Below the pieces are notes generated by a model. It was not told where the DNA came from. It made no database searches and worked only from the letters and a program-made list of their open reading frames with translations. Of a DNA stretch of 64,000 nucleotides, positions 57,147 to 64,000 are shown one piece after another. Within the stretch, counting starts at the first letter, position 1, and every line of letters begins with the position of its first letter. The stretch is taken from assembly GCA_009773515.1 (NCBI GenBank), contig WSXX01000013.1, positions 62,001 to 126,000 on the forward strand. The letters are read 5' to 3'. The position numbers and the translations under genes were made by a program. Origin of the DNA: Bacteroidota bacterium (GTDB taxonomy: Bacteria; Bacteroidota; Bacteroidia; Bacteroidales; Lentimicrobiaceae).

Positions 57147-57342
57147 AATATGAATTTTAATTTGGTTAAAGGTTCCGGATTTTTAATGATCAGTTGAAAA
57201 GTGAAAGCAGAAAAAATAGCGAGGAGCAGGTCAGAGAATTATTACGTTTAGCAAAAATACCCAAACATATATGGTTTGGCAATAGGCTTGCGCTATTTAA
57301 ATGCATTCTAAATTGCCATCAACAAAACCAGATGTAAATATA

Positions 57343-57472
57343 GTATTATGCAGAGATGATGGATAATAAACGTCTAAAACACTTCGACTACGCTCAGTGT
57401 GACATTCGTGTTAGGGGAGCAATGATTCTCTTTAATGCACACGTTGACAGCTATATACGATGTCCTCCTGAG
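57343..57472 (+). repeat. Composite palindromic repeat, copy B1 (truncated)
   Basis: CTTCGACTACGCTCAG (57382-57397, one change from the core) followed by TGTGACATTCG, TTTAATGCAC and ATACGATGTCCTCCTGAG, collinear with the reverse complement of 2519-2666. It ends before the second palindrome arm. Confidence 0.7.
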
Positions 57473-57488
57473 TTAAGACTCAAAAATA

Positions 57489-57640
57489 TTTGAGCGTAAT
57501 GCGGAGATGACAGGTGGAAACTGTATCAAAAACACTTCGACTCCGCTCAGTGTGACATTGGTGTTTTAACAGCGTTGTTCCACTTTAATAATTTCATTAT
57601 CAATTGAATACGAAGTCATCCTGAGCGGAGTCGAAGGATC
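57489..57640 (+). repeat. Composite palindromic repeat, copy B2
   Basis: TTTGAGCGTAATGCGGAG and GATGACAGG, then CTTCGACTCCGCTCAG (57535-57550), AATTTCATTATCAATTGAAT and CTGAGCGGAGTCGAAG (57621-57636). It matches the reverse complement of copy A through its whole length. Confidence 0.75.
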
Positions 57641-57660
57641 GGACGAACAATCCCCGGCTA

Positions 57661-57797
57661 AGCGGCATTTGCAATGCCGCTTTGAACATCATTGAATTTG
57701 TAATTCAATATATCTGCCCGACTGATTCATTCCTTAAGTCGCTTATTTGGATAATTGCAAATTATCCAGTGTTCAGAGCGGCATTGCAAATGCCGCT
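57661..57797. mobile_element. 137-bp MITE-like element with 21-bp inverted ends
   Basis: The ends AGCGGCATTTGCAATGCCGC(T) at 57661-57681 and the exact reverse complement at 57777-57797 each also form a small hairpin. The inside has no ORF. Flanking sequence (ACGAACAATC before; CGTCATTGGT after) corresponds to the uninterrupted tail GACGAACAATTTGTCATCGGT seen at 57875-57895, so it seems inserted in the repeat. It has no transposase and would need one in trans. Confidence 0.6.
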
Positions 57798-57905
57798 CAG
57801 CCGTCATTGGTCTCTCCCTTTCGGGAGTCGAAGGACAAACGATCAATCTGTCATTGGTAGCGGAGTCGAAGGATAAGACGAACAATTTGTCATCGGTATC
57901 GGAAC
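57798..57905 (+). repeat. Tail units of the palindromic repeat (GTCGAAGGA...CAATCTGTCATTGGTA)
   Basis: Two successive units, GGGAGTCGAAGGACAAACGA and GCGGAGTCGAAGGATAAGAC, each followed by CAAT(C/T)TGTCAT(T/C)GGTA. The same tail is found at 2482-2520 in reverse orientation. Confidence 0.6.
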
Positions 57906-57949
57906 AAAGGACAAAACGAGAGATTATCTATTCAGTAATCCCGCAATAT

Positions 57950-59020
57950 TTACTGCCAGTCAATTTCCCCGCTTCCGTAGCAGATTTCGCTGGACTGATC
58001 GTAAATCACACCAAATTGTCCGGCAGCGACACCTGAAACCGGGACTTCTGATTCTATCACAGGTTTGCCATTCACAAACATCAGTTTACCTTTATTGAAT
58101 TCGGGCGTATGCCTGATTTTAAAAGTGATATTTGCCGGTTGACCCAGATCGGCCCATGGATTTCCCGATATAAAATTGAATCCGCTCAGTTTGATGGTGT
58201 CGCGGTATTGGGTAAGCGGATCGTATCCGTTTGAAACGTAAACTATGTTTTCATCGGTATCCTTTTTCACAACAAACCATGGCCCCTGGCTCAATCCCAG
58301 ACCTTTGCGCTGCCCTATGGTGTGAAACCAATATCCTTTATGGGTGCCGAGAACTTTGCCGGTTTCAAGCTCTACAATCCTGCCATCCTTTTCACCCACA
58401 TAACGGCGGATAAAATCATTGTAATTTACTTTGCCCAAAAAACAAATGCCCTGACTGTCTTTGCGTCCGGCGCTGGGAAGATTCACCTGGTTTGCAATTT
58501 TTCTTACTTCCGCTTTATGCAGATTTCCAATCGGAAAATCCAGCTTTAATAGCTGATCGTAAGTAATTTGCGCCAGAAAATCAGTTTGATCCTTAAATTT
58601 ATCTTTGGCGGTGGACAAATACTTAATTCCATCTTTTTCAAGGGTTGAGGCGTAGTGTCCGGTGGTAATCAGGTCGAAATCTTTTCCGTATTTTTCATTA
58701 AAACTCCCGAACTTGATCATGCGGTTGCACATTACATCGGGGTTTGGTGTGAGGCCTTTTTTTACCGAATCGATGGTATAAGCCACCACACTGTCCCAAT
58801 ATTCTTCCTGAAGTGTTACCACCTCCATCCGTAAACCGTATTTTTTTGCAAGCCAGGTAGTAATTTCGATGTCTTCCTCCGAAGAGCAATCCAGAAACCC
58901 CTCTTTATCCTTCATTCCTATAAGTATATAAAAGATCACAGGCTCATGCCCCTGCTCTTTCAGCAAGTGAAGCATAACGGAGCTGTCAACTCCTCCTGAT
59001 ACGAGTGCGGCGATGTTCAT
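57950..59020 (-). CDS. mnmA: tRNA-uridine 2-sulfurtransferase MnmA
   Basis: A 356-residue PP-loop enzyme. [16 protein letters not shown] binds [18 protein letters not shown] holds the first catalytic Cys and [14 protein letters not shown] the second. [19 protein letters not shown] and the C-terminal barrel ([14 protein letters not shown]) complete the family. It thiolates U34 of tRNA-Glu, -Gln and -Lys with sulfur from a relay. The first methionine is used; a TAATTTTG -7 box lies about 70 nt upstream with GATTTCG repeats in the leader. Confidence 0.95.
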   Translation of the reverse strand: MNIAALVSGGVDSSVMLHLLKEQGHEPVIFYILIGMKDKEGFLDCSSEEDIEITTWLAKKYGLRMEVVTLQEEYWDSVVAYTIDSVKKGLTPNPDVMCNRMIKFGSFNEKYGKDFDLITTGHYASTLEKDGIKYLSTAKDKFKDQTDFLAQITYDQLLKLDFPIGNLHKAEVRKIANQVNLPSAGRKDSQGICFLGKVNYNDFIRRYVGEKDGRIVELETGKVLGTHKGYWFHTIGQRKGLGLSQGPWFVVKKDTDENIVYVSNGYDPLTQYRDTIKLSGFNFISGNPWADLGQPANITFKIRHTPEFNKGKLMFVNGKPVIESEVPVSGVAAGQFGVIYDQSSEICYGSGEIDWQ

Positions 59021-59026
59021 TGAAGT

Positions 59027-59067
59027 GATTTCGGATTTCGGATTTCGGATTGCGGATCCGATATCGG
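59027..59067. repeat. Heptad repeat (GATTTCG) in the mnmA leader
   Basis: Three exact GATTTCG units, then GATTGCG, GATCCGA and TATCGG. It lies between the mnmA ATG and its -7 box, so it is transcribed. Confidence 0.7.
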
Positions 59068-59090
59068 ACTGCCTGAATTATTAACGTTTG

Positions 59091-59098
59091 CAAAATTA
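59091..59098 (-). promoter_or_regulatory. -7 box (TAATTTTG) of mnmA
   Basis: Minus-strand TAATTTTG matches TAnnTTTG, about 70 nt before the ATG. Confidence 0.4.
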
Positions 59099-59366
59099 CA
59101 TTAAAATGTCTGATTTGAATAAAAAAGACACGTCAGCACTACTTGAGTAGACTAGCTGGATATTAAGTAGCATGGATTTTTTGAAATGAAAAAATCCGCT
59201 ATTTATCATTTCTGTGATAACAGAAAAAACTATATTGAAAAAACGGGTATCTATAATTTCTGGTACATTACACTTTCATATGAGTAAATATGACTCAAAA
59301 ACAAGGAGAATATCGGGGCATAACAAATGGATATAAATTCATACATTAGCCACGTCATTTTATATA

Positions 59367-62300
59367 ATGGGAATGAAACAAATAAAGCTTTATTTGTGTC
59401 TGTTATTTATTTTTATCAATGTTACATTGTATTCCCAGGAATATGGCTACAAACATTACACCACTCAGGACGGGTTGGTGCAATCGCAGGTCAGATCTCT
59501 TTTTCAGGATAGTAAAGGATACATCTGGGTTGGAACCAAAGGCGGGGTAAGCCGGTTTGATGGGACTTCGTTTATGAACTTAATCCCTGCCGACGGGCTT
59601 TTCAACAGCCAGGTACTTTCTATAATTGAAGACTATAAAGGCACCATCTGGTTTTTGACAAATCATGGAATATCGGGTTATGATGGGCATGAAATCAAAT
59701 CATATCCTGCTCCGGTTTCTAAGAATTCCACTTTTCTTGGATTTTATGAACAGAATCATGGTGTTTTGATTCTTATGTCGGTTAATTCTGAAAATCAGAT
59801 AATCTTTCATCAATTTTCCGAAGGGAAATACACACTCCAATCTACATTATTCCCTGCAACAAATCCGGCATTTCCGGATGTGCCTTTTCATTTTGGAGTT
59901 TATGATCCGGCAACCAGAATATTCTGGCTGGCGTCAAAGCCTTACGGTCTTTTCAAAATCACGGAAAGCAAAACGGAAAAATTAAATTTTACTATTAAAG
60001 TCCTTCGTGGCCTGACTTTGGGGAAGGATCACAAATTGTACATTTTTGCCAATGATTCAGCCTTCAGAATTGAGCAGGACAGCGCACATTTTCTATTTAC
60101 CGATAAGCATCTGGCCAGCGCTTTGTGGCTAAAGGATTGTGTTGCTGACAAGGATGGGAATGTATTTTTTGATGATAATTACGGTAGATTGTTGCTGTTT
60201 GACAAAAATAAAGTTACGATTGACCGCTTCAATTTTAAAGATATAAGTACCCTACTAATCGATAATGAAAATAATTTGTGGATCGGTACAGAGTTCGGTC
60301 TTTACCGGCAATTGTCGCGCTCATTCATAAATTATACCCCTGCAAACAGTGGTATCGGTGATTTAATCTGGAATATTTCTGAAGATAAGCGCAACAGGAT
60401 GTGGTTTTCATCATTTATTGGAGGGTTGCAGTATCTTGAGGACGGGAATTTCATTCAGGCTCAGGGTTATCAGAAGTTAATTCAGTGGAAAGACCCGAGA
60501 TTTTACATGGGTGGTATTATTGATCATGACAAGAATATTCTTTTTCCTATGAGTTTTATTGGAGGTTTAAGATTTGATGGTAGTGTATTCACGAAAATTT
60601 TCCCTGATTCAATTGATCCCGCAACATTATTTTTCTTTGAAGATCCGGTAAATTTTGATTTGTATGCAGGAACCAGCATTGGTCTCTATAGATTTTCAGC
60701 GAAACATGGATTGCAAAATCTCAATATTCAGCCAGGAAACGGAAAGAGCAGGAATGTCGTCAGTATTATTAAGGATAAGCTGAACCGTTTATGGTTTGGC
60801 GGATTCAATGGAATTACCATTCTGCAAGGGGAACAGAAAATTCATCTGCCAACAAAAGAATTGCAATTTGATAAAGGAGGTAATGCCATGCTGCCTGATA
60901 CCCGGAAAAATTTATGGATTGGTAACGCGGATGGTCTTTACAATTACAATTATAAAAAATTCAGTCAGATCATTCATCCCGGTATTCATTCAATGATTTC
61001 CTCACTGGCATTAATCGGTGATTCTGCTTTGTTGATTGGCTCTGCAAGTGGTTTGGCTATCCTTGATCTGAAAGCCTATTATGATGAGGATAAAATCATA
61101 TTAAAAGTCATAGACAAAATCCGAGGATTTGAAGGCATCGAAGTGGGCCAGAATGCCATTTTCCGCGATTCAAAGGGTTTGTACTGGATTGCAACTGCCG
61201 ATCGTGTGGTGCAGTTTAATCCGGCATTGTACAAAAGTAATTCAACACCTCCGGCTACCTACATCAACGGTATCAGCATTCTGAACAATAAAATGGAATG
61301 GATAAAAGCGAATGATTCATTGAAAACTGGGGATAGTTACCGATTTTCCAATGACCAGAAGAATCTGCGTTTCGATTTTATCGGAATCAGCACCACCGCA
61401 CCCGAAGGTGTTAGGTATAGCTACTATTTGGAAGGCTACGATAAAGGTTGGTCAGCAGAAGTTACGGAGCGATATGCTGTTTACACCAATCTTCCTCCCG
61501 GTGAATACAAATTGCTGCTCAAATCCTGCAATGCCGATGGAATCTGGACCCCGGAGCCAACTACACTGGCTTTTCGGATAGTTCCGGCTTTGTATCAGCG
61601 CATCTGGTTCTGGATTCTTTTAATTATGCTGTTATCCGGAATGCTGGTCTTTTCTGGTGTCGTTTTATCTAACCGGAGAAAGAAAGCACAGCATAAAAAA
61701 CTGAATGATGAAAAACGATTGGCTCAGTTGAAATTGTTATCCTTAAAAAATCAGATAGATCCGCATTTTACTTTCAATGCGATTAACTCAATTGCATCGG
61801 CGGTATTGAAAGAAAACAAGGAGCTGGCATATAAATATTTTGTCAAGCTTTCTCGGCTAATGCGCTCGATATTAAACTCAAGTGAAAATCTTATCTGTTC
61901 GCTGAGTGAAGAACTGGAATTTGTTAAGGACTATCTTGATATCAATAAGTTCAGGTTTAAAGACAAATTTGACTATATAATTAATGTAGCACCTGAAGTG
62001 GACCTTAGCCTGCCTATTCCTAAAATGGCCATTCAGTCATTTTCCGAAAATGCCCTGAAACATGGCATACTTCATAAGGATACAGGGGGAATGCTTACCA
62101 TTTCAATCTATAGTAATGCAGGAAATTTAAAACTAGTGGTTGAAGACAATGGAATAGGAAGGGAAATGGCAGGTACAATTTCAGAGACCTCTACCGGTAA
62201 AGGACTTATAATATTAAAAGGATATTTTGACTATTTCAATAAATATAACCAGCAGAAAATAAACTGGTCCATAATTGATTTGTACAATGAGCATGGAAAG

Positions 62301-62384
62301 GCCAGTGGCACCAGGGTTGAAGTAAATATTCCATCCGGGTTTTCATATGATGAACATGAAATAAAACACACTTATGTTAAGTAA
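59367..62384 (+). CDS. Two-component sensor kinase with reg_prop propeller and LytS-type kinase core
   Basis: A 1005-residue protein. A signal/anchor (MKQIKLYLCLLFIFINVTLY) precedes repeated propeller motifs over about 25-640 (DGLVQSQVRSLFQDSKGYIW, IWVGTKGGVSRFDG, LWIGTEFGLYR), then a Y_Y_Y domain (RYSYYLEGYDKGWS, TNLPPGEYKLLLKS), one span at about 750-768, and a His_kinase core: KNQIDPHFTFNAINSIAS with the phospho-His and VVEDNGIGREMAG for ATP. Such sensors often respond to glycans or other extracellular ligands. The start is ATG 59367 or 59373. It overlaps the regulator gene by 11 nt. Confidence 0.92.
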   Translation: MGMKQIKLYLCLLFIFINVTLYSQEYGYKHYTTQDGLVQSQVRSLFQDSKGYIWVGTKGGVSRFDGTSFMNLIPADGLFNSQVLSIIEDYKGTIWFLTNHGISGYDGHEIKSYPAPVSKNSTFLGFYEQNHGVLILMSVNSENQIIFHQFSEGKYTLQSTLFPATNPAFPDVPFHFGVYDPATRIFWLASKPYGLFKITESKTEKLNFTIKVLRGLTLGKDHKLYIFANDSAFRIEQDSAHFLFTDKHLASALWLKDCVADKDGNVFFDDNYGRLLLFDKNKVTIDRFNFKDISTLLIDNENNLWIGTEFGLYRQLSRSFINYTPANSGIGDLIWNISEDKRNRMWFSSFIGGLQYLEDGNFIQAQGYQKLIQWKDPRFYMGGIIDHDKNILFPMSFIGGLRFDGSVFTKIFPDSIDPATLFFFEDPVNFDLYAGTSIGLYRFSAKHGLQNLNIQPGNGKSRNVVSIIKDKLNRLWFGGFNGITILQGEQKIHLPTKELQFDKGGNAMLPDTRKNLWIGNADGLYNYNYKKFSQIIHPGIHSMISSLALIGDSALLIGSASGLAILDLKAYYDEDKIILKVIDKIRGFEGIEVGQNAIFRDSKGLYWIATADRVVQFNPALYKSNSTPPATYINGISILNNKMEWIKANDSLKTGDSYRFSNDQKNLRFDFIGISTTAPEGVRYSYYLEGYDKGWSAEVTERYAVYTNLPPGEYKLLLKSCNADGIWTPEPTTLAFRIVPALYQRIWFWILLIMLLSGMLVFSGVVLSNRRKKAQHKKLNDEKRLAQLKLLSLKNQIDPHFTFNAINSIASAVLKENKELAYKYFVKLSRLMRSILNSSENLICSLSEELEFVKDYLDINKFRFKDKFDYIINVAPEVDLSLPIPKMAIQSFSENALKHGILHKDTGGMLTISIYSNAGNLKLVVEDNGIGREMAGTISETSTGKGLIILKGYFDYFNKYNQQKINWSIIDLYNEHGKASGTRVEVNIPSGFSYDEHEIKHTYVK

Positions 62385-63129
62385 CAAAATCAGTACGATT
62401 ATTATTGACGATGAAACAGATGGCAGAGATATAATGCAAACACTGCTGAAAAAAATTCCTGAAGTTCAGCTGATGGCAGTTTGCGATGGTGCGGAATCTG
62501 GCATAGTGTCGATTCTTCAGTTGAATCCTGACCTGATTTTCCTTGATATTCAAATGGCCGGGAAAAACGGCATTGAACTAGTAAAGGAATTGATGAATCT
62601 GCAGGTGTCCACGACTGTAGTATTTGTAACAGCCTATGATAAATATGCAATTCAAGCAATTAAACTGGCGGCTTTTGATTTTTTACTTAAGCCGGTTGAT
62701 CCTGATGAACTGCACGCAGTTATCAGAAAATTTCAGGCAAAAAAGCTAAATAGTCTGCATGACAGCAAGTTTGATGACCTCGTAAAGCACTTAAAGCAAG
62801 AAAACAGAATCAGAGTTAATACACGCTGCGGATTTATCCTGGTTGATCCATCGGAGATTATTTATATTCAGGCTGACGGGAATTATTCGGAGATAATCCT
62901 TTCCTCTCAAAAGAAAGAAATTGTAACACAACATCTGGGCGCATTGGTTGAGATGCTTCCCGGCGGGAAATTTTTAAAGGCATCGCGATCCAGTCTGATT
63001 AACCTCGCTTACCTTCGCAAAGTTGACCGCAAGAACCGTGAATGCACGCTTGAGTGTGATGGAGAAGTATTCAAGGTGCATATTTCAAGGGATTTAATTC
63101 ATAGTTTTGATCGTATTCTTAACAGCTGA
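62374..63129 (+). CDS. LytTR-type response regulator
   Basis: A 251-residue protein. The receiver domain (1-120) has IIIDDETDGRDI, the phospho-Asp in LIFLDIQMAGKNGIEL, FVTAYDKYAIQAIKLAAFDFLLKP and its Lys. The LytTR DNA-binding domain (about 145-250) has GFILVDPSEIIYIQADGNYS and FLKASRSSLINLAYLRKVDR. It starts within the kinase gene and so is the cognate regulator. It likely binds paired LytTR sites near targets; the secreted protein gene just downstream is a candidate. Confidence 0.94.
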   Translation: MLSNKISTIIIDDETDGRDIMQTLLKKIPEVQLMAVCDGAESGIVSILQLNPDLIFLDIQMAGKNGIELVKELMNLQVSTTVVFVTAYDKYAIQAIKLAAFDFLLKPVDPDELHAVIRKFQAKKLNSLHDSKFDDLVKHLKQENRIRVNTRCGFILVDPSEIIYIQADGNYSEIILSSQKKEIVTQHLGALVEMLPGGKFLKASRSSLINLAYLRKVDRKNRECTLECDGEVFKVHISRDLIHSFDRILNS

Positions 63130-63271
63130 ACTGACCTTTTATCCCTCTATAGTTACAATTCATCCTTCTATAACAACGCTTTGAGTAATAAGTACCAAAA
63201 ATCATTTTAATATACTCAAAATCATAGTTGATTCAATACTTTTATAGTGTTCTAAAGTAACTTGTTCATAT

Positions 63272-63311
63272 TTCATTTGTAGAAAGGGCTTAATCATTGT
63301 TAACAAATGAA
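63272..63311. promoter_or_regulatory. Inverted repeat TTCATTTGT/ACAAATGAA upstream of the LamG gene
   Basis: Perfect 9-nt arms 22 nt apart in the 277-nt gap between the LytTR gene and the secreted protein gene. It could be a regulator site, but the spacing is not typical of LytTR direct repeats, so this is weak. No other feature recognised in the gap. Confidence 0.25.
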
Positions 63312-63406
63312 AAAAGACAATCTTTTCATCCTTTGCAAGTAGTTTTCAAATCTATAAAGCTTTCAATTACATTATTTCTCATTCTATTATCACAACGAAC
63401 CAATAT

Positions 63407-64000
63407 ATGAATCAACATTTTAAAACATTTCTATTGCTAGTCCTTCTAATTGGAATAAGTAGTTCGGTTTATAGCCAACTCATAATAAAACCAGCACTTC
63501 CGGATACTGCCGGAACAATAGTTGGCAGCCCCCGGATATGCCCCGGGGCAAGTGGCATAGAATATATGGTTTCTCCGGTTGACAATGCTACCGGATATGT
63601 TTGGACACTTCCGGATGGCGCCACAATAACAAGTGGTGATAACACCAACACAATCGTTGTTGATTTTTCTTCGGAAATCATAACCGGTTATATTTCTGTT
63701 TATGGAACCAATGATACCGGAAGCGGAGAATCCTCGCCTTTGCTGGCCATCAACAGTTACTTACTTCCGGCGAACCTGGGAGAAGCCACAGGAACGATTC
63801 CCAACCTGCTCGACAGCCTTAAGGCCTGGTATCCTTTCAATGGCAATGCCAAAGATGAAAGTGGAAATGAAAACCACGGTGTAGAAATTTTTGGAGGTGT
63901 GAGTTTTGCGGAGGGGAAATTTGGACAGGCAGCTAAATTTGTCGGATACGACAATCCCGGACACATAAAAGTGAATAACAGTCCCAGTCTTCAATTCGCC
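63407..64000 (+). CDS. Large secreted protein with PKD-like and LamG domains, partial
   Basis: The frame opens at ATG 63407 and runs off the window without a stop (198 codons seen), so the ORF track omits it. A signal peptide (KTFLLLVLLIGISSSVYSQ) is followed by a PKD-like beta domain (YMVSPVDNATGYVWTLPDGA, DFSSEIITGYISVYGTNDTG) as in many Bacteroidota adhesins. From about residue 150 a LamG/concanavalin-like domain begins (SLKAWYPFNGNAKDESGNEN, EGKFGQAAKFVG). It probably continues to a type IX sorting tail. It lies downstream of the sensor/LytTR pair. Confidence 0.8.
   Translation, partial: MNQHFKTFLLLVLLIGISSSVYSQLIIKPALPDTAGTIVGSPRICPGASGIEYMVSPVDNATGYVWTLPDGATITSGDNTNTIVVDFSSEIITGYISVYGTNDTGSGESSPLLAINSYLLPANLGEATGTIPNLLDSLKAWYPFNGNAKDESGNENHGVEIFGGVSFAEGKFGQAAKFVGYDNPGHIKVNNSPSLQFA

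Larger units (their letters stand above)
57147..57949. other. 803-nt repeat island upstream of the zinc-ribbon operon
   Basis: No gene visible. The first about 190 nt should hold the operon promoter, but no TAnnTTTG box was recognised. Then come two copies of the composite palindromic repeat, a 137-bp element with inverted ends, and a remnant of the repeat tail (57798-57905). Confidence 0.6.
59021..59366. other. Divergent intergenic region between mnmA and the sensor kinase gene
   Basis: It carries the mnmA promoter and GATTTCG repeats on the left. The right half before the kinase gene is AT-rich with no recognised box. Confidence 0.4.

Noticed and set aside
57343-57905. CRISPR or small RNA gene
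   Set aside because: Repeat arms are palindromic and dispersed elsewhere (2.5, 16.7, 43.8, 52.5 kb) with no regular spacer length; no promoter for a small RNA was seen.

Overview
The window looks like chromosomal DNA of a Gram-negative Bacteroidota bacterium (Bacteroidales/Marinilabiliales-like), probably anaerobic or facultative. Seen in the sequence: moderate-to-low GC; Bacteroidota-type -7 boxes (TAnnTTTG) in front of many genes with little use of Shine-Dalgarno sites; two proteins with a type IX secretion (Por) C-terminal sorting tail; an IPExxxVDY-family protein; the acpP-fabF-rnc order; a reg_prop/Y_Y_Y sensor kinase with a LytTR regulator; and a sodium-pump decarboxylase whose gamma subunit carries a lamin-tail domain. 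There is no prophage, rRNA operon, CRISPR array or complete insertion sequence.

Layout. 1-2.4 kb: 5' part of a methylcrotonyl-type carboxyltransferase gene, an MNT/HEPN toxin-antitoxin pair and an MBL hydrolase. 2.7-5.3 kb: a secreted class I amidotransferase, a small heat-shock protein and uridine kinase. 5.4-10.1 kb: a five-gene operon (mce, mmdA, LTD-oadG, biotin carrier, oadB) for methylmalonyl-CoA epimerisation and Na+-coupled decarboxylation. 10.3-16.7 kb: HAD phosphatase, an ORF6N-PLD protein behind a perfect operator-like palindrome and followed by a possible hsdS stub, a CAU tRNA, OsmC, a lipid A deacylase-like protein and two acetyltransferases. 16.8-25 kb: an M14 carboxypeptidase with a sorting tail, a Dus-family protein and several hypothetical envelope proteins. 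25-28.6 kb: a YceI-pirin-DOPA dioxygenase operon next to an AraC regulator. 28.8-36.5 kb: a coiled-coil protein interrupted by an in-frame TAG, an LtaS-like sulfatase with GDPD, an M20 hydrolase, an MBL hydrolase, an NlpE-META lipoprotein and an AAA ATPase preceded by a 32-nt tandem repeat. 36.6-47.6 kb: an FG-GAP secreted protein, icmF, a second MNT gene with a frameshifted HEPN partner, and rnc-fabF-acpP. 48-57 kb: the zinc-ribbon membrane-protein cluster. 57-64 kb: a repeat island, mnmA, a hybrid-type sensor kinase with LytTR regulator, and the start of a large secreted LamG protein.

How the genes fit together. The mce-to-oadB operon together with icmF points to B12-dependent acyl-CoA rearrangement and propionate metabolism coupled to a sodium gradient. 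The most unusual block is 48-57 kb: four different membrane or membrane-associated proteins carry double-Cys2 zinc ribbons that topology places on the cytoplasmic side, joined by similar Pro-rich PPxYQ linkers. One of them has seven ribbons, five in a 51-residue tandem repeat. Four genes form a tight operon and the fifth (1201 residues) lies convergent to it. I do not recognise a described pathway for this set and regard it as the best candidate for an undescribed envelope-associated system.

Intergenic DNA is rich in repeats: a palindromic family with the core CTTCGACTCCGCTCAG/CTGAGCGGAGTCGAAG in at least three architectures, a 137-bp element with 21-bp inverted ends apparently inserted into one such array, degenerate heptad repeats, and a duplicated relic of the AAA ATPase 5' end. 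All assignments were made by reading the sequence; no database search was run.
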